NCBI RefSeq assembly: GCF_902833905.1
Contig: NZ_CADFGP010000055.1
Span: forward strand, 1-41,993
Source: Paraburkholderia tuberum STM678
Lineage (GTDB): Bacteria; Pseudomonadota; Gammaproteobacteria; Burkholderiales; Burkholderiaceae
Reading direction: 5' to 3'
DNA: 41,993 nucleotides
The notes beneath the pieces were generated by a model. The model made no database searches. It had not been told where the DNA came from and saw nothing but the letters and a program-made list of their open reading frames with translations. Below are positions 8,091 to 16,544 of the stretch, one piece after another; positions within the stretch are counted from its first letter, which is position 1; each line of letters opens with the position of its first letter. Made by a program: the position numbers and the translations under genes.

Positions 8091-9350
8091 ATGGAGAAGA
8101 ATCTGGCGTCGTCGGAGGGTATGCCCGCGAGCGTCTGGACCGGGAACGATGCGAGGGCGGCGAGTAGCGCCGACACGAGCCCGTATCGCTGGGTCGCGCT
8201 GTTCATCGTCTGGGCCGCGTTTCTGCTCAGCTATGTGGTCCGCGTCGCGTGGAGTACGGTGGCCGCGCCGGTCGGCGCGTCGCTCGGCATTGGCGTGTCG
8301 ATGCTCGGTGCGTTCGTGACCGCGTTTTACGCGGGCTATGTGATCGCGAACGTGGTTGGCGGCATGCTGACCGATCTGCTCGGCGGTCGCGCGATGCTCA
8401 CGCTTGCGCTGCTGCCGCTCGGCGTGCTCACGTTCACGTTCGGCTATACGCATTCGCTCGCATTCGGCATCGTGATTCAGGCCGCGATGGGTTTCGCGGC
8501 GGGCGCCGACTACTCGGCCGGCATGAAGATCATTCCCGCATGGTTCACGCGCGACCGTGGCCGCGCAATGGGCCTCTACACGACCGCGACGTCGCTCGCC
8601 GTCGTGATCGCGAATGCGGTCGTGCCGTCGTTTTCCGCGCGGCACGGCTGGTCGAACGCATTCCATATGCTCGGCATCGTCACGTTTGCGTGGGGCATCG
8701 TCACGGTGCTGCTGCTGAAGAACCGGCCTTCGAACGAAGCGAAGCCCGCGCGCAACAGCCTCCAGGAAATGCTTGGCCTGTTGCGCAACCGTAACCTGAT
8801 TGCGCTGTCGATCGCGGGATGCGGCGGGTTGTGGGCGACCGTCGGCTTCGGTGCATGGGGCAACGCACTGATGACGCGCCAATACGGCATTGCGCCGATC
8901 GTCGCCGGATCGATCGTCGCCTCGTTCGGCATTGGCGCGGTGATCGCGAAGCCGACGCTCGGCTGGATCTCCGACCTGCCTGGTGTGTCGCGGCGGATGA
9001 TGTCGATCGGCTGCCTGATCGCCTTCGCGATCGCGCTGCTGGTGTTCGGCTACTGCTCGACGGTGCATCAGTTCTATCTGGTCGCGCCGATTCTCGGTGC
9101 GTTCTCGTTCGGCTATCTGCCGGTGCTGATGGCTCAGGTCAGCGACGCATCGGGCAAGCGTCTCGCGGGCGCGAGCGCCGGCTGGACCAATGCTATCTGG
9201 CAGTCCGGCAGCGCGGTGTCGCCGATGGTGGTCGGCTCGCTGTATGGCGCGAGCCATTCGTTCATGCTCGCGCTCCTCACACTCGCGATCGGACCCGCTA
9301 TCGCGGTCATCGCGATGTTCTTCGTCAACCCGCATATCGCACGCGAATGA
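8091..9350 (+). CDS. major facilitator superfamily transporter
   Basis: A 419-residue inner-membrane carrier with about 12 hydrophobic segments in two halves. Between helices 2 and 3 it carries GGMLTDLLGGR, the MFS loop motif G-x3-D-x2-G-G-R, and a charged loop separates the halves. CGGAGGAG lies three bases before ATG 8091, which decides the start. An upstream in-frame extension is possible but has no ribosome site. Its place in the operon suggests uptake of the aromatic substrate by proton symport. The direction and substrate are inferred. Confidence 0.9.
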   Translation: MEKNLASSEGMPASVWTGNDARAASSADTSPYRWVALFIVWAAFLLSYVVRVAWSTVAAPVGASLGIGVSMLGAFVTAFYAGYVIANVVGGMLTDLLGGRAMLTLALLPLGVLTFTFGYTHSLAFGIVIQAAMGFAAGADYSAGMKIIPAWFTRDRGRAMGLYTTATSLAVVIANAVVPSFSARHGWSNAFHMLGIVTFAWGIVTVLLLKNRPSNEAKPARNSLQEMLGLLRNRNLIALSIAGCGGLWATVGFGAWGNALMTRQYGIAPIVAGSIVASFGIGAVIAKPTLGWISDLPGVSRRMMSIGCLIAFAIALLVFGYCSTVHQFYLVAPILGAFSFGYLPVLMAQVSDASGKRLAGASAGWTNAIWQSGSAVSPMVVGSLYGASHSFMLALLTLAIGPAIAVIAMFFVNPHIARE

Positions 9351-9360
9351 CTGATTCTCC

Positions 9361-9390
9361 GGTAGCCGACGCGGCCCCGCGCCGGCTACC
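9361..9390 (+). terminator. GC-rich hairpin between transporter and porin genes
   Basis: GGTAGCCG (9361-9368) pairs perfectly with CGGCTACC (9383-9390), and the loop can add a short GCG/CGC stem. It begins ten bases after the transporter stop. No T-run follows, so it may be a partial terminator or an mRNA-processing site that separates porin expression from the catabolic genes. Confidence 0.4.
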
Positions 9391-9457
9391 GCGACGACAG
9401 AGGTCGAACGATAACTAATCCGCATCACAAAACAACTCACTTTCCAGCAGGAGACAC

Positions 9458-10564
9458 ATGGTGAAGCACAAGCCTCTCGCCAGGCCGTCGAAGGTCCTTT
9501 TTGCATGTGGTATTGGTATCGGCATCAGCGGCGCGGCGCATGCGCAGTCGTCGGTCACGCTCTATGGCATCGTCGACTCGGGGGTGACCTACGTGACTCA
9601 CGCTGTCACGTCGCAGGGATCGTCGGGCACGCAGGTCGCTCTCGGCACCGGCAACCGGCTGAATTCGCGTTGGGGTTTCACGGGCAAGGAAGATCTCGGC
9701 GGCGGACTGCGGGCGATTTTCACGCTCGAATCGGGCATGTCGATGAATACCGGTGCCCTGCAGCAAGGAGGGCGGCTGTTCGGCCGGCAGGCGTTCGTCG
9801 GACTCGAATCGGACCGCTACGGCGCGATGATGCTCGGCCGGCAGATGACGCCGATGTATCGCTACTTCCTCGCGCTCGACCCGCTCGGTTATTCGAGTTA
9901 CGGCCTTTCCGCGCAGGACGCGCAGTTCGTCGGTCGCGCGGATAACGCGGTGTCGTATCTCGGCCATGTGGGACCATTCGAGCTGAATGCGCTCTACAGC
10001 CTTGGCTATGACGCAGTCACCTACAACGTGCCGGTGGCTGGCTCGTTCCGCGTCGGCAAGCAGTACGACATCGGCGGACGCTATGTGCAGGGGCCGCTGA
10101 ATCTGACGTTCGTGTACGAGCAGCGGCAAGGCTCGGCCATTGCGTCATCGGGCGACAGCGAGCGCCGCTACGTGGCCGGCGGTTCGTATCAGATCGGCAA
10201 GGCGACGCTGTACGGCGGCTACGAATTGCTGCTGAACGACGTCCGGTCGACGCTCGCCGCATCGCCGCCGCAGTCGATGGCGTTCGCGGGCGTGCGCTAC
10301 AGGGTGACACCGGCGCTGGACCTCGCAGCCGCGACTTACTACCACGCGTATCGCCAGGTCGACGCGCACGCAGTGAGCACCGGTGTCAACGCGGACTACT
10401 GGCTGTCGAAGCGCACGGCGCTGTACACCGACATCACGTATGTGATCAACAGCTCGAAGGCCGCGCTGAGTGCGACGGGGTGGGCGACTTCGGTCGCGAC
10501 GACCACCGTGAAGACCGGCGCGAACCAGCTCGCTGTTGCGCTCGGCGTGCTGCACAAGTTCTGA
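9458..10564 (+). CDS. outer-membrane porin, Gram-negative general porin (OmpC/Omp32 type)
   Basis: A 368-residue trimeric beta-barrel porin. A Sec signal peptide (residues 1-29, ending AAHA) is followed by QSSVTLYGIVDSGV, the start of mature Burkholderia porins. The protein has LNSRWGFTGKEDLGGGLRA, FGRQAFVGL and alternating barrel strands, and it ends LGVLHKF with the C-terminal phenylalanine used for BAM recognition. GCAGGAGA lies upstream of ATG 9458. It follows the transporter gene and probably admits the substrate of the operon through the outer membrane. A bidirectional hairpin follows the stop. Confidence 0.95.
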   Translation: MVKHKPLARPSKVLFACGIGIGISGAAHAQSSVTLYGIVDSGVTYVTHAVTSQGSSGTQVALGTGNRLNSRWGFTGKEDLGGGLRAIFTLESGMSMNTGALQQGGRLFGRQAFVGLESDRYGAMMLGRQMTPMYRYFLALDPLGYSSYGLSAQDAQFVGRADNAVSYLGHVGPFELNALYSLGYDAVTYNVPVAGSFRVGKQYDIGGRYVQGPLNLTFVYEQRQGSAIASSGDSERRYVAGGSYQIGKATLYGGYELLLNDVRSTLAASPPQSMAFAGVRYRVTPALDLAAATYYHAYRQVDAHAVSTGVNADYWLSKRTALYTDITYVINSSKAALSATGWATSVATTTVKTGANQLAVALGVLHKF

Positions 10565-10578
10565 CTTGACGCTGCAAA

Positions 10579-10600
10579 GAGGGCGACCGAGGCCGCCCTC
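10579..10600. terminator. bidirectional hairpin between convergent genes
   Basis: GAGGGCG (10579-10585) pairs perfectly with CGCCCTC (10594-10600) around an 8-base loop. It lies between the porin stop and the stop of the convergent kinase gene and could end both transcripts, although neither side has a long T-run. Confidence 0.55.
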
Positions 10601-13198
10601 TCAATCGCTCAGTGCGTCGCGATGATCGCGCCGCCCTTTCGCCGACGCGTAATACCGCTGCAAGGCGTCGGTCGAGCGCGCGCCCAACGCGCGGATCTGG
10701 GCGTGCCAGTCGGTTTCCACTGGCCACTCACCGGCGATCACGCGCGGATAGATCTGCCGTGCGTAGCGATGCAGTGCCTTCGCGCCGATGTTGCCGCTGA
10801 CGCCAAGCAACGCATGCAGGCTCGCGTGCGTCGCCTTGATATCGACGGCCGCGCTGTTGCCTGCGAGGCGCACGACGAGCGAGCGAATCTGTTCGATGCC
10901 GTTCAGGAACGATTCGTCAAGCAGATCGAGCGAGACCAGTTCCTTGAGGTGCGCTTCGTCGAGCAGGCTTTCTTCAGCGATGGTGGCGGCCGCGGGCACG
11001 TTCGCAGTGGGGGGCAACGCCACCGGCGTCGCCGCAAAATCCGTTTGCGCGGCTCCGCCCGCGGTTTCCGTGATTCGTTGCGGAGCGTCCGCAACCAGCG
11101 CGCCGCGTGTGCCGAACTGCCGCGCGAGACATGCGTACAGCGAGCCGGCCTGCACCGGCTTGATCAACACCTCGTTCATCCCGGCGGCAACGCAGGCCTG
11201 CACCGCCTCGGCATCGGTGTGACTGGTCAGCGCAATGATAGGCAGCGTCGCGTAGGCATCGGTGCGCGCGCGAATCGACTTCGTCGTCTCGATGCCGTTC
11301 ATGCCCGGCATGTTCACGTCCATCAGGATCGCGTCGATGAAGCCGTCTTCGTGCAGTTTAGTCAGCACCGCCTGACCGTGGTCGGCCTCGACGACGCTCG
11401 CGCCGCAGCGCTCCAGATACGCCTTCGCGACAAGCCGGCTGTAGGTGTCGTCGTCGGCGATCACAAAGGTTCTGCCGGCGAAGACATCGGGCAGTTCGCC
11501 CGGCTGATGATGCGCACCGTTGTCGAAGAGGGTCTGCAACGCGGTGAGCAGCTCCTGCACACTCGACGTCTTGCTGATGATCTCGTCCATGCCGGCGCGC
11601 CGCGCGCGCAGTCGCACCGCGATGCCCGGTTCGGCGGTATAGGCGGCGATCAGCACGTTGCGGTTCGGGCAGTCTCTGTCGGCGCGGAGGCGCTCGGTCG
11701 TCGTGTAGCCGTCCATCGCGGGCATGCTGATGTCCATCAACACGAGGTCGTAGAGCGGCGCGCGCCGCAACGTGGCGAGCGCAAGCTCGCCGCCCGACGC
11801 CTCGCTGACATAGGCGCCGGCCTGCGTCAGCACGCGGCGGGTGCGGGCGCGCAGCGTGTCGTCGTCGTCGACGACGAGCACGCGCTTGCCCTTGAACGCC
11901 GGCATCGCCCGTTCGAACAGGCGCCGCTCGTGCTCCTCGACCTCGTCGGCCGCTACCGGTGGAAAGCGCAGCGTGAACGCGGTGAACTTGCCGAGTCCCG
12001 ATTCGCAGTCGATGCTGCCGCCGAACGCGCGCATCGCGCGCTGGCAGTACGCGAGCCCGAGCCCGGTGCCGCCCGAGTTGCCGGCCGTGCGAAACGGCTC
12101 GAACAGATGCTGCAGGATCTCCGGCGCGATGCCGGGGCCGGTGTCGCGTACGATCACCGAGTCGCGGTCGACGGTCAATGTGAGCGTCGCCTGCGGATAC
12201 GCGACGATGTGATGCAGCGCGTTCTTGATCAGGTTGAACAACGTGAACAGATAGACCGTCTCGTCGACCTTGAACACGAAGTCGCGCCTGACGACGACGC
12301 TCACCTTCGCGCGTTCCTTGTCGTTGTCGAAGCCGTATTCGGCGAGCGCCTTGCGCGTGGTCGCGCCAGCATGGAGGTAGCTGAGACTATCCGGGCGGAT
12401 CGATTTCGCGGCGACTTCGTCAAGCGTCATCGCGATGATGCGCAGGCCGCGCTCGATCGACAATTGCCCCTGCGCGAGGTGGTTGTACATCAGCGAGGCC
12501 GTGCCGTCGGTCAGCGTCGGCGCCGCGCCCGCTTCGGTCGCCGCGGGCAGCGCTTCCTCGACGCGGTCGAGCACGTGCCGCAACTGGCTCAGCGGATTGC
12601 GCATCTCGTGCGCGATGGACCCCGCGAGCGCCTGCAACGCGCGGTTCTTTTCGACGAAGATGCGTCCCTTGCTGATCGCATGACTGAACGCCATGCTGCA
12701 CAGCACGACCACCGGCAGCAACGCGAGGTTGGACTTGTCCTGCGCGCTGAGAACGACCGGCGTCGGCGCGCTCAACACGCCGGCGAGCCCGCCGGAAAAC
12801 ACGCCAATACCGATGCACGTTATCAGCAGCAGGGGGTTGTCGATACACAGCGCCAGAATGAAGATCATCATGACCTCGGTCATCATCCACATCGTGGAGA
12901 AACCGTTTCTGACGGTCAGGAACGTGCAGACGAACGGCAGCACGTAAATCAGACAGCAATGCCAGTAGATCAGCAGCGCAGGATTGTAGCGCCTCGGCCA
13001 GCGCGCCTGGAACAGCAGGGGAACGCAGACGGCCGCCGCGCTGAGCCGCAGCAGCAGGTTGTCGTAAGGCTGCGGAAGGATGTAGGTCCAGACGACGTAA
13101 TAGATGGGGTGACACAGGAGGCCGAGTGCGCCTCCCCATCGAATTGCGAACCTGCTTCGTTCCAGCATATCCCGCATGCTTTCGCGCGGTATCGCCAT
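10601..13198 (-). CDS. hybrid histidine kinase with CqsS-like membrane sensor, two receivers and Hpt
   Basis: An 865-residue inner-membrane sensor kinase. Residues 20-175 form about six hydrophobic segments, including HPIYYVVWTYILPQPYDNL. This closely resembles the sensor of Vibrio CqsS and Legionella LqsS, receptors for alpha-hydroxyketone autoinducers. The phospho-acceptor is H197 in SIAHEMRNPLSQL, the ATPase N box is FNLIKNAL (321-328), and the G boxes are DTGPGIA (352) and GGTGLGL (376). Receiver 1 has phospho-Asp D489, receiver 2 has D627 with K680, and an Hpt-like domain near 780-830 has H795 in LHALLGVSGNIGA. There is no DNA-binding output, so the phosphate presumably passes to a regulator encoded elsewhere. 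It starts 16 bases after the AAR-like gene, so the two are probably one operon. Ligand unknown. Confidence 0.9.
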   Translation of the reverse strand: MAIPRESMRDMLERSRFAIRWGGALGLLCHPIYYVVWTYILPQPYDNLLLRLSAAAVCVPLLFQARWPRRYNPALLIYWHCCLIYVLPFVCTFLTVRNGFSTMWMMTEVMMIFILALCIDNPLLLITCIGIGVFSGGLAGVLSAPTPVVLSAQDKSNLALLPVVVLCSMAFSHAISKGRIFVEKNRALQALAGSIAHEMRNPLSQLRHVLDRVEEALPAATEAGAAPTLTDGTASLMYNHLAQGQLSIERGLRIIAMTLDEVAAKSIRPDSLSYLHAGATTRKALAEYGFDNDKERAKVSVVVRRDFVFKVDETVYLFTLFNLIKNALHHIVAYPQATLTLTVDRDSVIVRDTGPGIAPEILQHLFEPFRTAGNSGGTGLGLAYCQRAMRAFGGSIDCESGLGKFTAFTLRFPPVAADEVEEHERRLFERAMPAFKGKRVLVVDDDDTLRARTRRVLTQAGAYVSEASGGELALATLRRAPLYDLVLMDISMPAMDGYTTTERLRADRDCPNRNVLIAAYTAEPGIAVRLRARRAGMDEIISKTSSVQELLTALQTLFDNGAHHQPGELPDVFAGRTFVIADDDTYSRLVAKAYLERCGASVVEADHGQAVLTKLHEDGFIDAILMDVNMPGMNGIETTKSIRARTDAYATLPIIALTSHTDAEAVQACVAAGMNEVLIKPVQAGSLYACLARQFGTRGALVADAPQRITETAGGAAQTDFAATPVALPPTANVPAAATIAEESLLDEAHLKELVSLDLLDESFLNGIEQIRSLVVRLAGNSAAVDIKATHASLHALLGVSGNIGAKALHRYARQIYPRVIAGEWPVETDWHAQIRALGARSTDALQRYYASAKGRRDHRDALSD

Positions 13199-13214
13199 CA
13201 GGCCTCCGAGTTCA

Positions 13215-14447
13215 TTAGGAACCCATCATTTCATGCGTATTGAATTGCTGTGATTCGACGACTTCGGCGAGCGAGTCGCCGTTCTTGCCGTGAAACGGTC
13301 CGACCGAAAAGCCATACTTCTTCAGCAGACCATGAGTATAAGAGACCGACCACACGGGCGGGCTGCCAATGATGAAATCGGAGGCGATACCTTCCTGCCA
13401 TGCCGAATAGCCTTCGGCGAAGCAGGTATAGCAGTCGCGGGTGGATGGCAGCCTGAACGGGAACGCGGTGTCGAGTCCGGCGGGCCCGCGCGCGAAGCAT
13501 TCAATATAGAGCGTATGACCGCGAGAAGCGAGTTCCGCTGCGACGCTTGCCGCGCGCGGATGCGAGTCGTCGATCCAGAATTGCGCGCGTTTGAGATCGG
13601 CGGCGCTCAGGTAAGGCACGCTCGTGCTGCTCGCGAGAATCGCGCCGTCGAAGTCCGGCAGCGGCGTGTCCGGGCTGAACGTATGCACCGAGACTTTCGA
13701 TTTGCCAAGCAGGTCCGACGCGAGCAGCTCGTTCGCCTGATCGATCAGCAGGTTGATCTTGTCGGGCAGATCGATCAGCACCAGCTCCTTCGGCGCATCC
13801 TTGTAGAGCAGATACTTCGCGACCGTCGTGCCGAGCCGGCCGGCCGCGCCGAACAGCGCGAGCTTCGTGTTGCCGAGCTCGAGGTCGAGCTGTTCGCAGC
13901 AATGCATCGCCCAGTCCTTCAGCATCGCCGCGGTCGCCGCGTGGCCCGTCGTGATGTGAGGCGGCTTGACCGGCCGGGGCAGCGCGCCGTAGTTGCACGC
14001 GTAGGGCGTCGACGCGCCCATCGCGACCATGTTCAAGCCCGCCTTTCGGGCGAGCTCGAGCGCCGGAAAGAATTGCGTCTCGCGAAAGCGCTTGATGCCG
14101 CGCGGGCTGCCGAGCCACATTTCGAGCGGCACCGGGCAGGCGATATTCGCGCCTATCACCTGCGCGCCCGAATAGATCGGCGATGCGATGAAAGGCCTGG
14201 TTTTCCACAACTCCTCTTCGAACGATTCGCTTCGTTCGCGAACGTTGTGAAAAGAAAATGAAAGGGTTTCCCAATCGGTCGCGTGGAACAGAAAGCCGAC
14301 TCCCCCCTGACGGGCCGGCAGGCTATCCCGGATCTGTTCCGGGTGAATTTCGTGCTTGAGCGCAAGCGGTGCACTATTCCGATGCAAAAGAAGTCCGGTT
14401 GGCTCGTTTGAAACAGGCGACACGTCTTTAAGGAGAGCGGTTTTCAT
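13215..14447 (-). CDS. acyl-ACP reductase (AAR)-like / shikimate-dehydrogenase-like Rossmann protein
   Basis: A 410-residue cytosolic protein whose layout matches cyanobacterial long-chain acyl-ACP reductase, which makes fatty aldehydes through an acyl-cysteine. It shows TTGHAATAAM near 166-175, where AAR has TGNTHTA. Next come the Rossmann motif FGAAGRLGTTVAKYLL (190-198 core) and ECFARG with C317, at the position of the AAR catalytic Cys in EHCFDI. CYTCFAEGYSAW matches the ACFAE segment, and LLKKYGFSVGP closes the alignment. An N-terminal part with GFLFHATDWETLSF and MWLGSPRGIKRFRE differs from AAR. The family match is from recalled sequence, and overall identity is probably low. The gene is the first of an operon with a CqsS-like kinase, so a lipid-derived signal is plausible but unproven. 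ATG 14447 has a weak ribosome site. Confidence 0.7.
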   Translation of the reverse strand: MKTALLKDVSPVSNEPTGLLLHRNSAPLALKHEIHPEQIRDSLPARQGGVGFLFHATDWETLSFSFHNVRERSESFEEELWKTRPFIASPIYSGAQVIGANIACPVPLEMWLGSPRGIKRFRETQFFPALELARKAGLNMVAMGASTPYACNYGALPRPVKPPHITTGHAATAAMLKDWAMHCCEQLDLELGNTKLALFGAAGRLGTTVAKYLLYKDAPKELVLIDLPDKINLLIDQANELLASDLLGKSKVSVHTFSPDTPLPDFDGAILASSTSVPYLSAADLKRAQFWIDDSHPRAASVAAELASRGHTLYIECFARGPAGLDTAFPFRLPSTRDCYTCFAEGYSAWQEGIASDFIIGSPPVWSVSYTHGLLKKYGFSVGPFHGKNGDSLAEVVESQQFNTHEMMGS

Positions 14448-14744
14448 TGGTTTTTCCGTGGTTTTGATTAGACGCTGGAAAAGTCAGCGCGCGGCGTGGC
14501 CAGCCGGTTGGACCGGCGACCCTTCAACTCTAGAGAAATCCACACCGATATGCCCGTCTGTTCGTGCACACAGCATTCACGAGCGGTCCATGACGGGTTG
14601 CCCGCCGGGTGGAGGTCGGCTTTGGGCAAACTTTTGAAAGGATTACGGCGGAAGTTTCGATGTATTAGGGCGCGTCGTGGGCCGTCATCGAATGGAAAAG
14701 GGCCGCTCGGCGGCCCTTTGCTTGCATGCCGGGCGAATTCCGGA
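14448..14744 (-). promoter_or_regulatory. upstream region of the AAR-like/kinase operon
   Basis: 297 bases without a gene. It contains the phospholipase terminator (14696-14720) and a perfect hairpin GCCGGT-TGG-ACCGGC at 14503-14517, within the probable 5' leader of the operon. I see no confident -35/-10 pair. The hairpin is either a leader structure or a protein-binding dyad. Confidence 0.4.
14696..14720 (-). terminator. intrinsic terminator after the phospholipase gene
   Basis: On the minus strand GGGCCGC-CGA-GCGGCCC is followed by TTTTCC: a perfect 7-bp GC stem with a triloop and a short T-run, starting about 25 bases past the phospholipase stop. It separates that gene from the downstream AAR-like operon on the same strand. 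Confidence 0.8.
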
Positions 14745-16136
14745 TTAGCGTGTGATGCTATAGCCGATTCGCGCAATCCAGCGATGCTGGTTGTAGTCGA
14801 GAATGTCCTCGCCATAACCGCTGAAGAAGCCGAGCCACAGATAACCGCCCCAGCGGCTATTGATCAGCTTCGCCAATGGATAGGTGAACTGCGTATCGAC
14901 GCTGCCTTTGCCGCCTTGCGTTCCTTTGCGCAGCGTCGTGTCCAATTGCGCGCCGTCGGGGCTGCCGTAGATGAACCGCAGGTCCACGTAGCCGCGGTAG
15001 TCGGCGATGTCATGGTTCTCGCCGGCGATGTGCGTATAGTAATAAATCTTCGGCTGGATGGTCAGATGGTAGCTGTGGATGTCGCCGAAATCCCAGATCG
15101 GCTTGAGGAACACATAGTCGACGCCGCGCGATTCCGGACCGTCGCGTCCATTCGATTCGTGTTCGTAGCCGGCCATCACGCCCATTCTGCTCCACCACGT
15201 GCTCTTCCAGCCGGTGTCTTCGAGGTAATAAAAGAGTGCCGGCATATAGCTGGTGTCGCGGAACGGCGCCGAGTACTTCTTGAGATCCCACAGCGAGGTT
15301 TGCGTATAGGCGAAGTACAGGTTGTCCGCGAAACCACGCGAGCGCGGGTCGTCCGGAACGACGAGGCGGAACTTGAAGCTGAGCTGGAATTTCGCGAGGG
15401 ACTCGCTACCGCCGCCATCGGCGAAATACATCGGTTCGAAGGCGGAGAAGCGGCTCAGGAAAGTGTTGATTTGCGGCACGGGCGCATCCGGTCGTGATGG
15501 CGCGGGCGACGACGCGATCAGGCTCGTCGACGACGGTGCGCCGCTCGCGGTGGCCGCCGCCGTTGCTCCATTGGCGCTCCCGGCCGACGCGAGCGCCGCG
15601 TCCTTGCCGGAGCGCGGCGGACGCGTCAGCAGCACGTACGATGGCGACACGTCGAGATCCGGCACGTCGATCTGCATCGCGCCGCGCGCCCATTCGGGCC
15701 ACGTGCCGGTATAGCGCACTGCCTTCAGTTCGCCGGCGGCGAGCTTCAGATGCGCGGGTGCGCCGCTTTCGCGCGTGAGCGCGAGCCGATGCGGTACCAC
15801 GTCGGTATTGCTGATCGCGATATTCAATTGCGCCGGCACGTCGACTTCGGTGCCACCGGGTTGATCGCCGGCATAGACGATCGTCACTTCGAGTGGACTG
15901 CTCGATAGCGCTTCGCGCGGCGGACGCAATACGGAAACGCCGGCGACGCTATACGCGGAGTAGCTGCCGAGCACCAGCGCAGTCATGCAAAGCGATAACC
16001 AGGGGAGAAGCCTGGAAAGCGAGCTGGAAACCGAGCCGGAAAGCGGACTTGAAGATAATCGGGAAACACGCGAGCGGTGGCTGCGAACGGCGGACTGGCG
16101 GTCTTTCTTCACGCGAGACATCGATCGATTCCGCAC
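14745..16136 (-). CDS. pldA: outer-membrane phospholipase A (PldA/OMPLA family)
   Basis: A 463-residue outer-membrane enzyme that would hydrolyse acyl chains of phospholipids. The OMPLA catalytic signature is seen as GYEHESNGRDGPESRG, matching H-x-S-N-G with catalytic His and Ser, inside a C-terminal beta-barrel domain (about 220 to the end) that closes with RIGYSI. An N-terminal hydrophobic signal segment (LSLCMTALVLGSYSAYSVAG) is followed by about 120 residues of a beta-rich extension and an Ala/Ser-rich linker. I place the start at GTG 16136 because CCAGGAGC lies six bases upstream. ATG 16121 and a longer ATG at 16172 are alternatives. A terminator follows the stop. Confidence 0.85.
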   Translation of the reverse strand: MRNRSMSRVKKDRQSAVRSHRSRVSRLSSSPLSGSVSSSLSRLLPWLSLCMTALVLGSYSAYSVAGVSVLRPPREALSSSPLEVTIVYAGDQPGGTEVDVPAQLNIAISNTDVVPHRLALTRESGAPAHLKLAAGELKAVRYTGTWPEWARGAMQIDVPDLDVSPSYVLLTRPPRSGKDAALASAGSANGATAAATASGAPSSTSLIASSPAPSRPDAPVPQINTFLSRFSAFEPMYFADGGGSESLAKFQLSFKFRLVVPDDPRSRGFADNLYFAYTQTSLWDLKKYSAPFRDTSYMPALFYYLEDTGWKSTWWSRMGVMAGYEHESNGRDGPESRGVDYVFLKPIWDFGDIHSYHLTIQPKIYYYTHIAGENHDIADYRGYVDLRFIYGSPDGAQLDTTLRKGTQGGKGSVDTQFTYPLAKLINSRWGGYLWLGFFSGYGEDILDYNQHRWIARIGYSITR

Positions 16137-16544
16137 ACGAAGCTCCTGGTGGTCTACGAGTTCAGGTCGCAAAGAGACGATAGCGTTAATGCGTGCAATT
16201 GGGTAGAAAATCGCGGCCGCCGTGTTTCAGTGCGGAAATGGCGACGCATGCCGGTTCCCGCTATCTGGCATTCTGCTCATTCTGCCAGTGCGATTACGGA
16301 TTGCGTGAGTGGAAAAATGAATTAGGAGCGCTATCGGTGCAAATAGCGGGGGGAAGTGGGGATAATGCCGGTGTGTCGTTGCATTTGCGCAACGAAGGCT
16401 TAAATGTCAAATCGATTGTCATTCGCGACCCGGTGTATCCCCGCGGTCACCTCAGTCATTTCCGTTATGGCAATTGCGCGTCAATTGGCGATTCGCTTTC
16501 GTGACAATTCGTTGCGCGGCCAATGCGGCGACTGAATGCTTTCT
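16137..16544. other. AT-richer intergenic stretch without a supported gene
   Basis: About 400 bases between the phospholipase start and a coding-like fragment on the same strand, lower in GC than the flanks. An open plus-strand frame (16193-16504) has neither a ribosome site nor a recognisable family, so I do not call it. The phospholipase promoter must lie here on the minus strand. Confidence 0.4.

Noticed and set aside
8043..9506. A 487-codon minus-strand open frame over the MFS gene
   Set aside because: Extremely Arg/His-rich composition and no ribosome site. The MFS frame has helices and a strong Shine-Dalgarno.
10622..13243. An 873-codon plus-strand open frame
   Set aside because: It is antisense to the histidine kinase, Arg/His/Ala-rich and without motifs. 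The kinase frame has clear domains.
16193..16504. A 103-codon plus-strand frame
   Set aside because: No ribosome site, atypical composition and no recognisable family.
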